From Wurfbainia villosa (Eukaryota > Streptophyta > Magnoliopsida > Zingiberales > Zingiberaceae): a stretch of 64,000 bases of DNA. Position numbers and translations under genes: made by a program. The notes under the pieces were generated by a model, which was not told the origin of the DNA, ran no database searches, and saw only the letters and a program-made list of their open reading frames with translations. The DNA is taken from the NCBI GenBank assembly GCA_025175895.1, contig CM046004.1, forward strand, positions 21,005,011 to 21,069,010. The letters are read 5' to 3'. Positions 1-10,249 of the stretch are shown piece after piece. Position 1 is the stretch's first letter. The number at the start of each line of letters is the position of its first letter.

Positions 1-785
1 TGGAGTAAAAACAAGTAAGAAGAGTTTAGAGCTTGTGGGGCACTAGGAAGATCACTTGGAGCATAAGCATTAGCCTCTCAAACAATGGCCTCCGAACACG
101 CCGATCCCGACCGCTGTAGTCCAACGAATTTTCGCAGGATCGATGGACCTCACCGCCGATCGTTGCGTAGTCGATCGCCACGGCCACGAGCGTTATGTGG
201 CCAAACCCTATTGACTATCTGATCACGCGTTTCAGCAATGACCGATCGAGTCATGGCAATGACCGCCCACGATGGCCGATCACGCCACAATCCCCGATCG
301 GATACTAGTGAAATAAATTCGACAGAGCCGATCGCCATGTCATGGCAATGATCGTGTCGAAAAACCCATATCCGACACTTGGCCAAATGGCCAAGTTTCA
401 CCTAAGAGCTACCCCTTCCCGGTTACATTCGGCCACTCATCTCTGAGTCCTCGCCGGTTCTCTTCGTTCTCGCCACGCCCCTAAGAAGATCAGGCGCACG
501 GCTCTGCAATGCTCCTTCGTGTCTCTTGCCTCGAAGTCTACTTCCTCCGGCTTCACTCCAAGCTTCTCGTCCGGCGGTCCCTCGGATGCTCCAAGCGCAC
601 GACTTCCGTAAAGCTATCCTTCACCGACTCAAGGCACGAGTCATGAGATGTGAAACTCGCCACGGCTCCATGTGCGAATTACTAAGTCCTGCACGACTTC
701 AACACACATATCAAATCACATATCAAACTAACTTAAACCCTTTGCCACACCATCAAAACCATATTACGGCAAGAGATTGCCCTAA
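1..785 (-). repeat. LTR fragment, sirevirus-like family (J/L family), inverted
   Basis: No gene. By eye this stretch resembles the same strand of 62830-63340, the upstream half of the LTR of the minus-strand element J. Shared words include CGGCGGTCCCTCGGATGC (566 and 63255), GGCCAAGT next to CTTGGCCA-type words, and repeated CGATCGCC/GGCAATGA words. It therefore reads as LTR sequence in minus orientation, while the adjoining 790-1512 reads as the same family in plus orientation. The left end lies outside the window. Similarity is patchy, so limits are approximate. Confidence 0.5.
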
Positions 786-789
786 CATG

Positions 790-1512
790 GTGCTCGAGAA
801 TTCGTCCACAGAGTGTAGTCTCACTCGACCGCTGGGACCAGCAGTCGAGTGAGGACACCATCAGTCGACTAATGGGTTTGATCAGTCGACTGATGGTAGA
901 TCCGTTGGACTTATCCAGCGTGGATCTAGTCGTTGTCTCACGACAACAGTGGCATCAGTCGACTGATGGTCCCGAGCAGTCGACTGATCGTCTTTTTCCA
1001 GCACAGGTTGAAGCTTTATAAGGAGCTCGTGATGGAGGAATTTGCAATCGATTTCTTGGACGTCTTGAGGCGATTTGCTGTTGCAAATCAGGGTCTTCAA
1101 CCACGATTCAAGCAATCAACAAGCAAGCAATCCAAAGGCATTTGTAAAGTTATTTTCTTTACTAGTTTTGCATTGTATTATTGTATATTGCTTGTATTCA
1201 TCTCTTATTATTGTAAGAGTAGTTTGTAAGGGGTTTCTCCGCCTCCGACTTGTGTCGAGAAGGAGTGTTTTATAGTGGTGTGTGATTGGCATCGCTAGGG
1301 TTCGTACGAACCCGATCCGTTGAGTAGGAACCGTGTGATTCCGAACCACGTTAAACAATTGTGTTCGTGTGTGATTGTTTATTTCGTTATTGTATTATTT
1401 CTATTTCCGCTGCGTACTAACGAAATTGTAGAGACGATCACGATCGAATTCCATCAACGAACGAACACGCGCTATTCACCCCCCTCTAGCCATTACAAAG
1501 ATCTTAACAATA
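790..1512 (+). repeat. LTR 3' half (L), sirevirus-like copia family
   Basis: This is the plus-strand counterpart of the J LTR (62193-63000 on the minus strand). Both show CAGTCGACTGA palindromes, then a TATA box (TTTATAAG at 1015-1022; TATAAAAG on the minus strand at 62672-62679) followed by GGAGCTC, then TTCCGCTGCG and the terminal motif CTATTCACCCCCCTCTAG. The LTR end appears to be near 1512 (CTTAACA). No primer-binding site follows, so the internal part is lost or was never joined here. It is an LTR remnant, not a gene. Confidence 0.65.
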
Positions 1513-3283
1513 GGTCACTGTCGGAGCACAAAATGCCGACCAAATGACCTCTCCACAAAGAGGAGAACAAGTTATCTAGAATCTATACAGCTTGTATGGT
1601 GGAAGATATGACCGGCCAATCAATGGCCAGTTGCTCCTTGGTCACTGGCGTCCAAGGGAGGATGGCCGGAGGAGTCGTTGGCGCCTGGTGGGTGGCTGGC
1701 AGTGACTTGGGTAGCAGTAAAACCTGGGCGGCAGCTCCTCTTGGCCGGCTAAAGCTCTTGGGCGGCAAGAGCTAGCTCTTGGGCGACAAGAAGCAAGGAG
1801 GAGGGCTTGGGTGGCTAGGGTTTCCAATAACCAAAAGTTCTCAACGAAAAACCCTAAAGTCGTGTTTTATAGAGACCATATTTCTTGACAATCAAGAAAC
1901 CTTCTCCTAGCACTTATTGGTTCATAACCAATAACCCGTTAACCCACTCCAATAACTTAAGTTAAAATAAACCAAACCGCGTTGGTCTATTTTATGTTAA
2001 AACTAACCGAACCAACTTTGGTTCATTCGTTTAAAACAAACCAAACCACTTTGGTTTATTTTCAACCATTAGATTAGAACCAAACCAATTTGGTTCATTC
2101 ATCATGTCTTCAAAAGACACGACCCATCCATGCTTCTAATGCGACTGATATCATTTCATACTCGCTCTTTGTTTGGTCCAACCAAACCAAGTCTCTCTCG
2201 ATATGAGAATCCTATTCTCAAACTCATTTTAAATCCTTCGGATTACACTCGTTGTGCGTGTGACTAAATAGGTTCCCGGTTTATGTTGGTCATCTATAAT
2301 TAACCATTAATTATAGAACGATCATGAGTGGCACCTAGTAGTACATCATGATCCCCAATTAACCGGAAAATCAATGGTTGATCCCAGAACCATTTCTGAA
2401 ACCCTTCAGCAGCTACAATGAATCGTGCCCCATTCCTTTCACTCATCTTATACCCACTTGGTTCAGGACATGGTCTACTGTGTCAGTTCCTACTAGGCTG
2501 ACTACGCCACACCTAGCTCAAGTATTACTTCCTCGTCCTCCGGATTCTAGTTACTGCACATATATCCAAGAGTACCATACTCTAAACATATAATGCTTTG
2601 GCCAAAGACTTTAGTAACAATCCGACGAGAGGCCATAGGGTATACATCTCCTCTCAAAGAGTGGTGAATCCTCTGTAAGCTATTCAAACACCTTCGATCA
2701 CTTCGACTTATACCCAATCATCCTGGGTCTACATCTCCTCCGAGATGCTTGCTTAAGATGTCAAAGCATAAGTCTTCATGACCAAGAGGACTTGAATACC
2801 GCAAGTCGAAGGACCATCGCACTTAAGCTGTTGTAAGAACTTCATTGATATATCATTATATGCAGAGAATCATATGAAGTCTTACAGCTGGTCACTTCAA
2901 TGAACTAATTACCATAACTAGCTTCCATGATTAACTCCGTACATCCCAATGTCTCTAGTTAGTGAGAAACAACTGCTTGGATAAACAAAAGAGTATACCT
3001 CGTGGTAATCTCAACAGAATCGATGGCGTCCAAATCCATAAATTCATCGACTCGGAATAATTCCAATACATGACAATTACACATGTACAAATACTCACTA
3101 GTTGAGATCCAATCACAAATTCTCTCATGCTGTGAATCGTATTGCGGACATTCAGTAAATGAGTTTAAGATCCAATCAAATACATGAAAAAACATGTATA
3201 CTCAAATAGTGAATCTTTATTTATCAAATAAATGGTACAACCATAAGGCAATTGCCTTAGGACACCTCTCATATATTACTAAT
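1513..3283 (-). repeat. Copia-type LTR (K), probably solo
   Basis: No ORF here looks real. On the minus strand the sequence has the layout of a copia LTR: a U3 of about 1.4 kb, four AACCAAACC/GGTTTGGTT palindromes (1963-2099), a TATA box (TATAAAAC on the minus strand, 1864-1871), then a GC-richer stretch with CCGCCCAAG/GCCCAAGAG repeats like the R/U5 part of elements C and D. The outer edges are placed by where neighbouring families begin; no target duplication was found. It could be a solo LTR or the end of a deleted element. Confidence 0.5.
1963..2099. repeat. Array of four imperfect palindromes upstream of the K TATA box
   Basis: Four units of 24-32 bp, each an inverted repeat of the type AAACCAAACC-N-TTGGTT, lie at 1963-1994, 2001-2027, 2033-2062 and 2076-2099. 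In LTR orientation they sit about 90-235 bp upstream of the TATA box at 1864-1871, the position expected of an enhancer in U3. Confidence 0.7.
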
Positions 3284-3289
3284 AGTCAG

Positions 3290-4336
3290 GAGACCGGACA
3301 ATCAGTAAAAAATCCAGTTGGGTCAGGCAGACCAGACAGCTGGTAGAAGCCCTGGTGGGTCAGATCGGATGTCAAGAGTGGTAAGTCCAGCAAGTAGCCG
3401 ACAGGTAAGCCTTGAGTGAAGAGGTGAGGCCGAGTTCTCTGTAGGGGGACAAAGCTAGGCGTCGATCTGACAAAAAGTTCTTGTGGGACTTAGTAGTCGA
3501 GATCGAGCAGTATTACTACTACTATCACATTTTATTTTATGTATTTTTGCTAATTTTATTTTGCAAGTATTAGTGGACTGAATGTACTCCAGTCGGCTCT
3601 GTTTGATTCAGTCAACTGGATATAAACATGGCAGGATTAGCTGGTGATCGATCGAAGATCTAACACTGTAGTTGGAAAGTGTTTCAGTCAACTGGGGAGG
3701 TTCAGTCGACTGAAGTGGAAAATTTCCCGATGTGGAGCTGGATGACCCGGAGTCGACTAAAGAAGTTTCAGTCGACTGGAAGACCAGAAGTTCCATATCG
3801 ACGGGCTGATGTGAAGTCGACTAGAAGGCATTCCAGTTGATTGGAAAAGGTTTATAAAATAAGTGCTCAATCAGATCTGAACAAGAAATACGAACTACGT
3901 CAAACTGCTGTTGAAATTTTTGCTCGTCGACAAAAGCTCATATTTCACATAAAGGTGATCTTCCGACACTCCGCAACAACGTCAACGATCCATTTAGTGT
4001 CGGTATAATGTTCTTATATTGTTCATTCCATTTTTCGCTTGTGTACATAAATTCAAGAGTGGGTTGTGTGTTATCCATCTCTAATCTTTGTAAAAAGCAA
4101 AATCCTCCGAAGTCGAGAGTTCTCGAGACGGAGGGCATTTAGTGATTGCCCATCAAGGTAGCTCTCGGAAGAGCTACGAGCCTTGGAGTAGCAACCCAGT
4201 TAGGGTTGTGAACCAAGTAAAAAAAGTGTACTCATTTTTATTTCCACTGCATACTCACAATCATTTTCAAAATATTCTAATTGTTTTAAAAATTTTAATT
4301 AAAATTACAATCTCCGAGATTCACCCTCCTCTCTGA
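3290..4336 (+). repeat. 5' LTR of sirevirus-like element H
   Basis: Placed upstream of a gag remnant. It contains a cluster of CAGTCGACTG/CAGTCAACTG palindromes (about 3588-3842), a TATA box TTTATAAAAT at 3851-3860, and a terminal pyrimidine-rich motif TCACCCTCCTCTCTG matching the CACCCCCCTCTAG ends of L and J. The first 200 bp carry degenerate short repeats (GGTAGAAGCCCTGGTGGGT-like) also found inside the TRIM G. The left edge is uncertain because K adjoins it. No primer-binding site follows; gag begins within 30 bp, so the leader and the gag N-terminus are deleted. Confidence 0.55.
3588..3842. promoter_or_regulatory. CAGTCGACTG palindrome cluster next to TATA box (H LTR)
   Basis: About eight copies or near-copies of (T)CAGTCGACTG(A), including CAGTCAACTG variants, occur in 250 bp, ending about 10 bp before the TATA box at 3851. 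Similar clusters precede TATA boxes in L (861-986) and at 49420-49640. Placement suggests cis-acting sites; function is inferred only. Confidence 0.55.
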
Positions 4337-4364
4337 ATTTGGTTACTAAATAGCTAAACGGGAC

Positions 4365-5620
4365 ATGTTACTAAATAAATTATTTAATTTTAAAATGAAT
4401 GAAAATGAAAAAGCTAGTCAACTTCATATAAGAATAAAAGATATTTTAAATGAATTACACTTAATAGGACACCAAATAGAAAATAGGGACATAATTAGGT
4501 TTACACTTAAGGCATTCTCGAGAAATGCTTTATGGACATCGATTGTCGATGCCTATAAGGTTCCTAGGGATCTCTCCACAATTAGGCTAGACGAACTATT
4601 TTGTGAACTTGAACCACACGAACAAGCTAACTCGGGTCAAATAAAAAATGGTATTGCTTTAGTGGCAGGTTCGATGAAAAAGGAAAGAAAAGCAAAAAGT
4701 GAATCCGAAGATGAGTCGGAGTCAGAGTCAAACGGAGAAGAAGAAATAGTAAACATGGTCCAGAAGATGTTCAACCGGAGAAAGAAGTATACAAAGAAGG
4801 ACACCCGATCGGAAGTGACTTGCTATGAGTGCAATGGAAAGGGACACTACAAGTCGGAGTGCACAACCTAAAGAAGGAAGAAAAACAAAAAATGGAAATG
4901 AAGAAGAAAGCGCTTAAGGCAACTTGGGATGAGTCATCATCAGAAGAGTCAAACGCAGAGGAAATGAAGAGAAGTTTCATGGCGTTCATGGCCGAATCGA
5001 GCTCCGGAGCTGAGTCAAATTCTGAGTAAGAGTCCGATTCAGAGTCTGAGAGAGGCCACGGATCCGGATCCGTTTCCTAAGGACTAGATGAGGTAACTTC
5101 TCTCTTAGAAGATAAGTTGTGCAATATAATTATATGTTTAGGTAGGAAGTTAGCTAAGTCCGAGAATCGAGTCGACTCACTACTTAAGGAAGTCCAAGTA
5201 CTTAAGGAGCAAGTCAACTCGAAGACTTCGACTTGCCAAATTAAGAATAGAGACTCAACTCAATTTGCAAAGCTTGAAGAAGATAACACAGTCCTAAAAA
5301 GGCAAGTAGAAGATCTAACTGGATCGTTAGAAAGGTCCACTTCGGGCTCCATGTATCTCAACATGATGCTTGGATCTCAGCGAACCATGTACAATAAGTC
5401 CGGACTTGGATACAAAGCTAAATCCTCATATAAATCATACATGTCATTACTTAGCCTAAATGCTAAGAATCGAGTCCAAGCATGGGTTCCTAAGTCTAGC
5501 TTAGTCAACTAAGTTGGACCAAATCAATTTTGGATTCCTAAGAGTCAAGTTCACTTAGTGAACAAAAGTCAAACTAGCTACCACTTAGGAGAAGCTAAAA
5601 CCTTGCTTGTTTCTTTGTTT
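4365..5620 (+). pseudogene. gag: Gag remnant of sirevirus-like element H (UBN2 part, zinc knuckle, coil)
   Basis: This is a copia-type gag missing its N-terminus. The first 168 codons (4365-4871) carry the UBN2-type gag core (motifs LLNKLFNFKMNE, ENRDIIRFTL, LDELFCELEPHEQAN), an acidic linker, and a CX2CX4HX4C zinc knuckle (CYECNGKGHYKSEC, 4821-4862) that would bind genomic RNA. Directly after the knuckle the frame shifts by one: coding continues at about 4862-5029 in another frame (lysine-rich, then SSSEESNAEE), stops, and resumes at 5117-5512 with a coiled-coil segment and the WVPKS motif typical of the end of sirevirus-type gag. No protease, integrase or RT follows. The DUF4219-like N-terminal segment seen in J is absent, apparently by a deletion joining the LTR to mid-gag. 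Confidence 0.8.
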
Positions 5621-6192
5621 AGTTAAACTCTTGCATGCTTTAGTTTACTTTACCTGCTTAATTTAGAACGGACTAGATAGGAAACAAAGTAGTTTAAACT
5701 TGAACAACCTAGTACTAAGACGAAGTGAACTGATAGTAAGTTAGGGAAGCTCTTCAAAGTGTATGTCTAGGAAGTAGTCGTTGCTCCGATATCCAAGAAG
5801 GCCATGTGTCTCGCCACGACCAAGTGCACTAAGCGAGTGGAACTGACCGAAGCTAACTCACTAAGTCTTTGACTAGTTAGACCAAAGATTAGTCCAAAGT
5901 TAATCAAGTACTTAATTACTTCATTGACTTTGTCTAGGAAGTGGTCGTTGCTCCGATAACCAAGAAGGTCATGTCCACGCCACGACCTGGAAGTCAATGC
6001 TAGAAAAACATACTTGACTAGCTCAAACTAAGCTTGAATTTAACAAAAGTTTAAAAACTTTGAAATTGCTCATTAAATTTAATTAAGATTATAAGAAATC
6101 ATCATATCACAAAACTCATAGGAATAAGTGTATTAAAAACCTAGTCTGGGTGAGATGATTTAGAACTTAATCGAGATTAATTAGTTTAATAC
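5621..6192 (+). other. Non-coding interior of element H up to insertion of A
   Basis: AT-rich, no credible ORF. It holds an imperfect direct repeat of about 57 bp (5765-5822 and 5932-5990; both begin TGTCTAGGAAGT and contain GTCGTTGCTCCGATA and CCACGAC). The stretch ends in AATAC (6188-6192), the left target-site copy of element A. Confidence 0.6.
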
Positions 6193-9100
6193 TATCACGC
6201 CCTGAGAGTATGTCATGCTGAAAAATCGGACAGCATCTCCCCTGTACGTGATACAATTCCCTATTGATACAAAGCCTTTCGGCTACAACCACACAACAAT
6301 ATGAAATGAGACTACCAAATAATATCACCACAAAGATATAAAAATGCACACCGGTGCGACTCTAACAAACTAAACAAAATATGATCAAAACCAACATCCA
6401 AACCAAAAGCATCATAAAAACCAAATACAACACTTCGCATACATGCCTACAATACAGAAGCAGCAGCGAAATAAATATGAATTAAACTCCAAATGCTCGA
6501 TGTGAGATGGGATCAACTGGTGGAGCTCCAAACATCCAAGGAATCTTTTACCTGTTACTTGGGCGACAGGAAAACCCAGGGTCTGTGGTGGTGAGTATAA
6601 AACTCAACGACAAAGAATAGATAGTGCATGAACTAAATAAATGTAAGGATATCAACAGATAAACAATCTAAAGGTACAATAGATAATCACTAGTATAATA
6701 TAACCCATGCGTATACTAAGTAAACAACTGATCAACATATTGTGCCGACATACCTGAAAGTCAGCTATGCTACATTCATCCAACCTGAGCATATATCCAC
6801 AATATACAACATGAAGAGTAATACTAACTTTGTAATCAACAACTGCCTTATTGACATTCTATAACAAATACAAACAATAAATCTGGTCAAAGGTATGCAA
6901 TAGTCTGACCAACTCATACACTAGTATCCCCGCAGACAACCATATAGAATATGCAAGTATCATATATGATGATGTACAAACAAATGCAACATCACAACAA
7001 GCATATATATAGACTGCATCTATATATATACTAATCACGTTGTCGTGTTGTTATGTCATTTTGCATATTGACATATATATATATATATATATATATGTCA
7101 ATATGCAAAACGCCATAACAACACGGCAATGCAGATTGCACGGTCATGCCTATACACCCCACTCGCTACCACGACCCTAGTGTGGCCTAGGTGGCACGAC
7201 ATGACAACTGTCCCAACTCAACAACAACCACTACTCTCAAGTGGCCGAGTGGGCAGTATGAATAAGTAGCGATAAGCTAAAGAGCTATAAGCTACACAAC
7301 GGGGGTTCCTGCTGCTGGCCACTCCGAATGACACTACACATGAGTGGTCGAGTGTCACACACCCAGGACAACTGCACGCAATTCCAACTACCACTATCAA
7401 TAGTGGTCGAGTGCGACACAACAAATGAACTGCACTCACACCAGTTACTACTACCACGAGTAACCATGGAGGTAGGATGACTGAAGACCCTCTCAACCAC
7501 AAGGGAAACCAAGTCGCCAGCAAGCATGTAAATGAAATGAATGGACAACTACACACATATATCCACAACACACTCTCTATCCAAAAGAGAGTCATAAACA
7601 ACTGACAGTCAACCATGCTAGGACCACCAGTCCATAGTAACTCACTTTCGACAATCTACCAAACACAGATCCATGATCTATATTAGACACACAATGAAAA
7701 GGGATATAACACAACAATCCACTCCATATACTGACAAAAACCCACTTATCTATGCACTAATGGCTAGATGGACCATAGATGCACCACATAAATGTGCGTG
7801 ACACAACAATCGACCCCACCATGAAAATCATCACCTAACTCCAAATGTAGCACGATGAATAAAGCTGACCATACAACTGTGCCCTAGTAACATGCACTTA
7901 AATGAACCTCTATAGGTCAACTTACAATAGAGTCTATAATCTATAACAGTGATGAACGAACTGTAAGATAATAACAACGCATCTCAAAGTACCAAGGCTA
8001 AGTAATAAGCACATGATTAAATAAGAGTGGAGTCAAGGTAAAGGTATCGTCAACATAAATATCATGCACAAGATATATCAACTACCTGATCAGGGTAGGA
8101 AATTACCCACCCGTTAAATAGCTCATGCTAGCTATCCACGCGTACAAGCATCTATCACCAATCAAGGTTCTACAAAAGAAAACATAGCATATAACTAAGT
8201 TCTATCTTACATCGAATGATTGAATCAAATCCTACATCGATCTTTATATCTAACTACTTCAACATTCACCAATCAGTATCTTATCTAGTAGATTGGTCTA
8301 ACTTTACACTTGACCTAATCAATCCTCAACGGAACAACTTCACACACAAACAATTAATCTTTTATTAACAACAAATCCATCACAAGATCAATTTAATCAC
8401 AACGATAATGATATACATCCATAAATTATCCAAACCCAACTCACCTTTCCTAGACTCACTGCACAACTTCTTGTTCCATCGTAGGAAATACCGATCTATA
8501 TAATTCAAATGAACGGAGGCAACAACCCATCTCCATCACCTGAAATCACAGCAACCTCTTAATCCAATCATAAAGTATCAACTCCAAATCAATAACCGAA
8601 TTGGGAGAAACACCTCCCGACTCTAGTCATCACCTGAAGATTGAAGGATAACCTACAGTACCCAAGTGACCAGCAACAACCTTGAACATTATATGAGAAA
8701 ATCGTTGCAAAATTACTGGCCACAGTAAAGTCAAGCTTACCTTGATTCTCTTCAAATTTGCTGTGGAATCATTGGCAGGAACATCGGCTAAGAGATGATT
8801 ATGATCTTGCCAGAAACCTCGGATCCGACTGCTGATTGTAGACATATAGATTGCCATTGCAGAAAACTGCAAAAATTTCGTGATCTCGGAGAAGGGGAAA
8901 ATAGCTTGTGACGATAAGGAACACAAATTTGTGACAGTGAAGGGAGGAGAAGGCATTGATCGCAGTGGTTGGTGCGACTGGTCATGGTGGTGGGTACAAT
9001 GGCCATGGAGAAGAGGGAAGACGGTCGACAGTGATGGAGCAACGACCAGATTCGACGGCGACGAGTGGCAAGGCAGTGGATTTTGGCCACGTGTCAGTAG

Positions 9101-9599
9101 CGACAGGGGCTATGGTGCAGTGGCGTGCATGGCGAGTTGCTCGAGGAGGCGGCCATGGGAAGCAACAATGAGCTCAGGGCGGAGATCTAGATGGATCGAC
9201 TTTGACGACAGTGAAGAGGAGGAAATCGTGATGTGTGTGAGAAGTCGGGAGGGAGAGGGATCCACGACGAGGAATCACAGATGGGAAGTTGTGGATCAGG
9301 AGAAAAGGAGGAGCGATCGATGCTCGAAAGATTAAAAGAAGAAAGGGCAAATCGTGAGGAAATAGGAAAAATGAAAACATATGGTTTCATTAAAAACTTA
9401 GGTTTATTAAACCTATCGACTTCCAAATAACTGATAATTTAAATAGGCCTTGTAAAAGCCTTTTAAATCTTTCCCCAAAAATACCATAGAAACTCCATTT
9501 AATTTTATAAAAATTTCTAAAAATTTTGAAAAATTCCATATGATAATTTCTTAATTTAACAAGGGTATTTATTATTATTTTATTTTCCGATATCTTACA
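6193..9599 (-). repeat. 3' LTR of chromovirus A
   Basis: 3407 bp, collinear with 36731-49174 once TRIM G and D are removed (about 3363 bp). It starts (plus view) TATCACGCCCTGAGAGTATG and ends CTTACA before the purine-tract complement. It contains the conserved block at 6551-6605 shared by all minus-strand chromovirus LTRs here, a 90-bp palindrome (7040-7129) missing from the partner LTR, one hairpin unit ACTCTCTATCC..GAGAGT near 7568, and a GC-rich segment (8880-9330). ORFs in this LTR are not genes. Confidence 0.88.
7040..7129. repeat. 90-bp inverted repeat with (TA)n core
   Basis: The left arm (from 7040, TTGTCGTGTTGTTATG) is the reverse complement, with about three mismatches, of the right arm ending at 7129 (CATAACAACACGGCAA). 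The arms of about 38 bp flank a TA-repeat core. The partner LTR at 37580-37630 has only the right-arm sequence, so the left arm arose by an inverted duplication after insertion. Confidence 0.85.
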
Positions 9600-9612
9600 T
9601 TCTCCTCTACTA

Positions 9613-10249
9613 ATAAAAATTTATTCCCCAAATTTTCTACTCAAGTACAATGGGTAAGCAATACCACACTGCTCAACTCAAGTTCTTGGAGAAAAATTAC
9701 ACACCAAGTAACTAAGTGGGGTACTGATAGCCTCTAAAATCTATCACGTATACTCTTAATAGACCTTCTAAGGTATGAATAATACCTCTATATTGACCAC
9801 CTGTCAAAAAGTAAGTAATTGTACTAGAGTGAAGCTCGATATCCGTGACCTATTGGAGACTTTGCCAAAATCATAAGGTGAATCATGAATCACTATCGGA
9901 AATGATACTCAAGGATACTCCAAGAAAATTGAAAATCTTCCCACAGTATAAATCTATCAAGTGATTCAACGAGATCATCTTACAGACCAGAAGAAGATGA
10001 GCATACTTAGTTAATAGATCACCAATTACCCCAAATCGCATCAAGTCCTTTCCGAATTCTAAATAATCTCCCAACACAGTCCATCATACTAGGCTACCAC
10101 TTCCATCTTGGTACCTAAACCCTACTAGTCACTACTAATATTCCACCTTAACTAGTTGGCACACCAACAGCAAGCTATGAACTCAACCATGTCCTACACG
10201 TATCGTTCCATCAACAAGAACATTTCTGAACTCGCTATTTTTCAAATAC
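9613..10249 (-). pseudogene. Integrase relic of chromovirus A (3' part of pol)
   Basis: On the minus strand, 9800-10080 translates to a decayed Ty3 integrase core: words aligning with the E and B integrases include LTKYAH (E has LTKSTH), SLNHLIDLYC, and GVSLSIISDSDS where intact copies read GVPLSIISDRDP. Further left is an FWQSLQ remnant, and near 10090-10170 words match the linker after the HHCC finger. Stops and frameshifts are frequent. The sequence is cut at 10249 by element B and resumes at 21277. Confidence 0.75.

Noticed and set aside
7218..7616. 132-codon minus-strand ORF with hydrophobic stretches
   Set aside because: Inside the A LTR; equivalent positions in the other LTR (38448-38684) and in E do not keep the frame.
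8880..9335. 151-codon plus-strand ORF and its counterpart at 48454-48834
   Set aside because: Antisense within the GC-rich segment of the A LTRs; the two copies diverge without keeping the frame.
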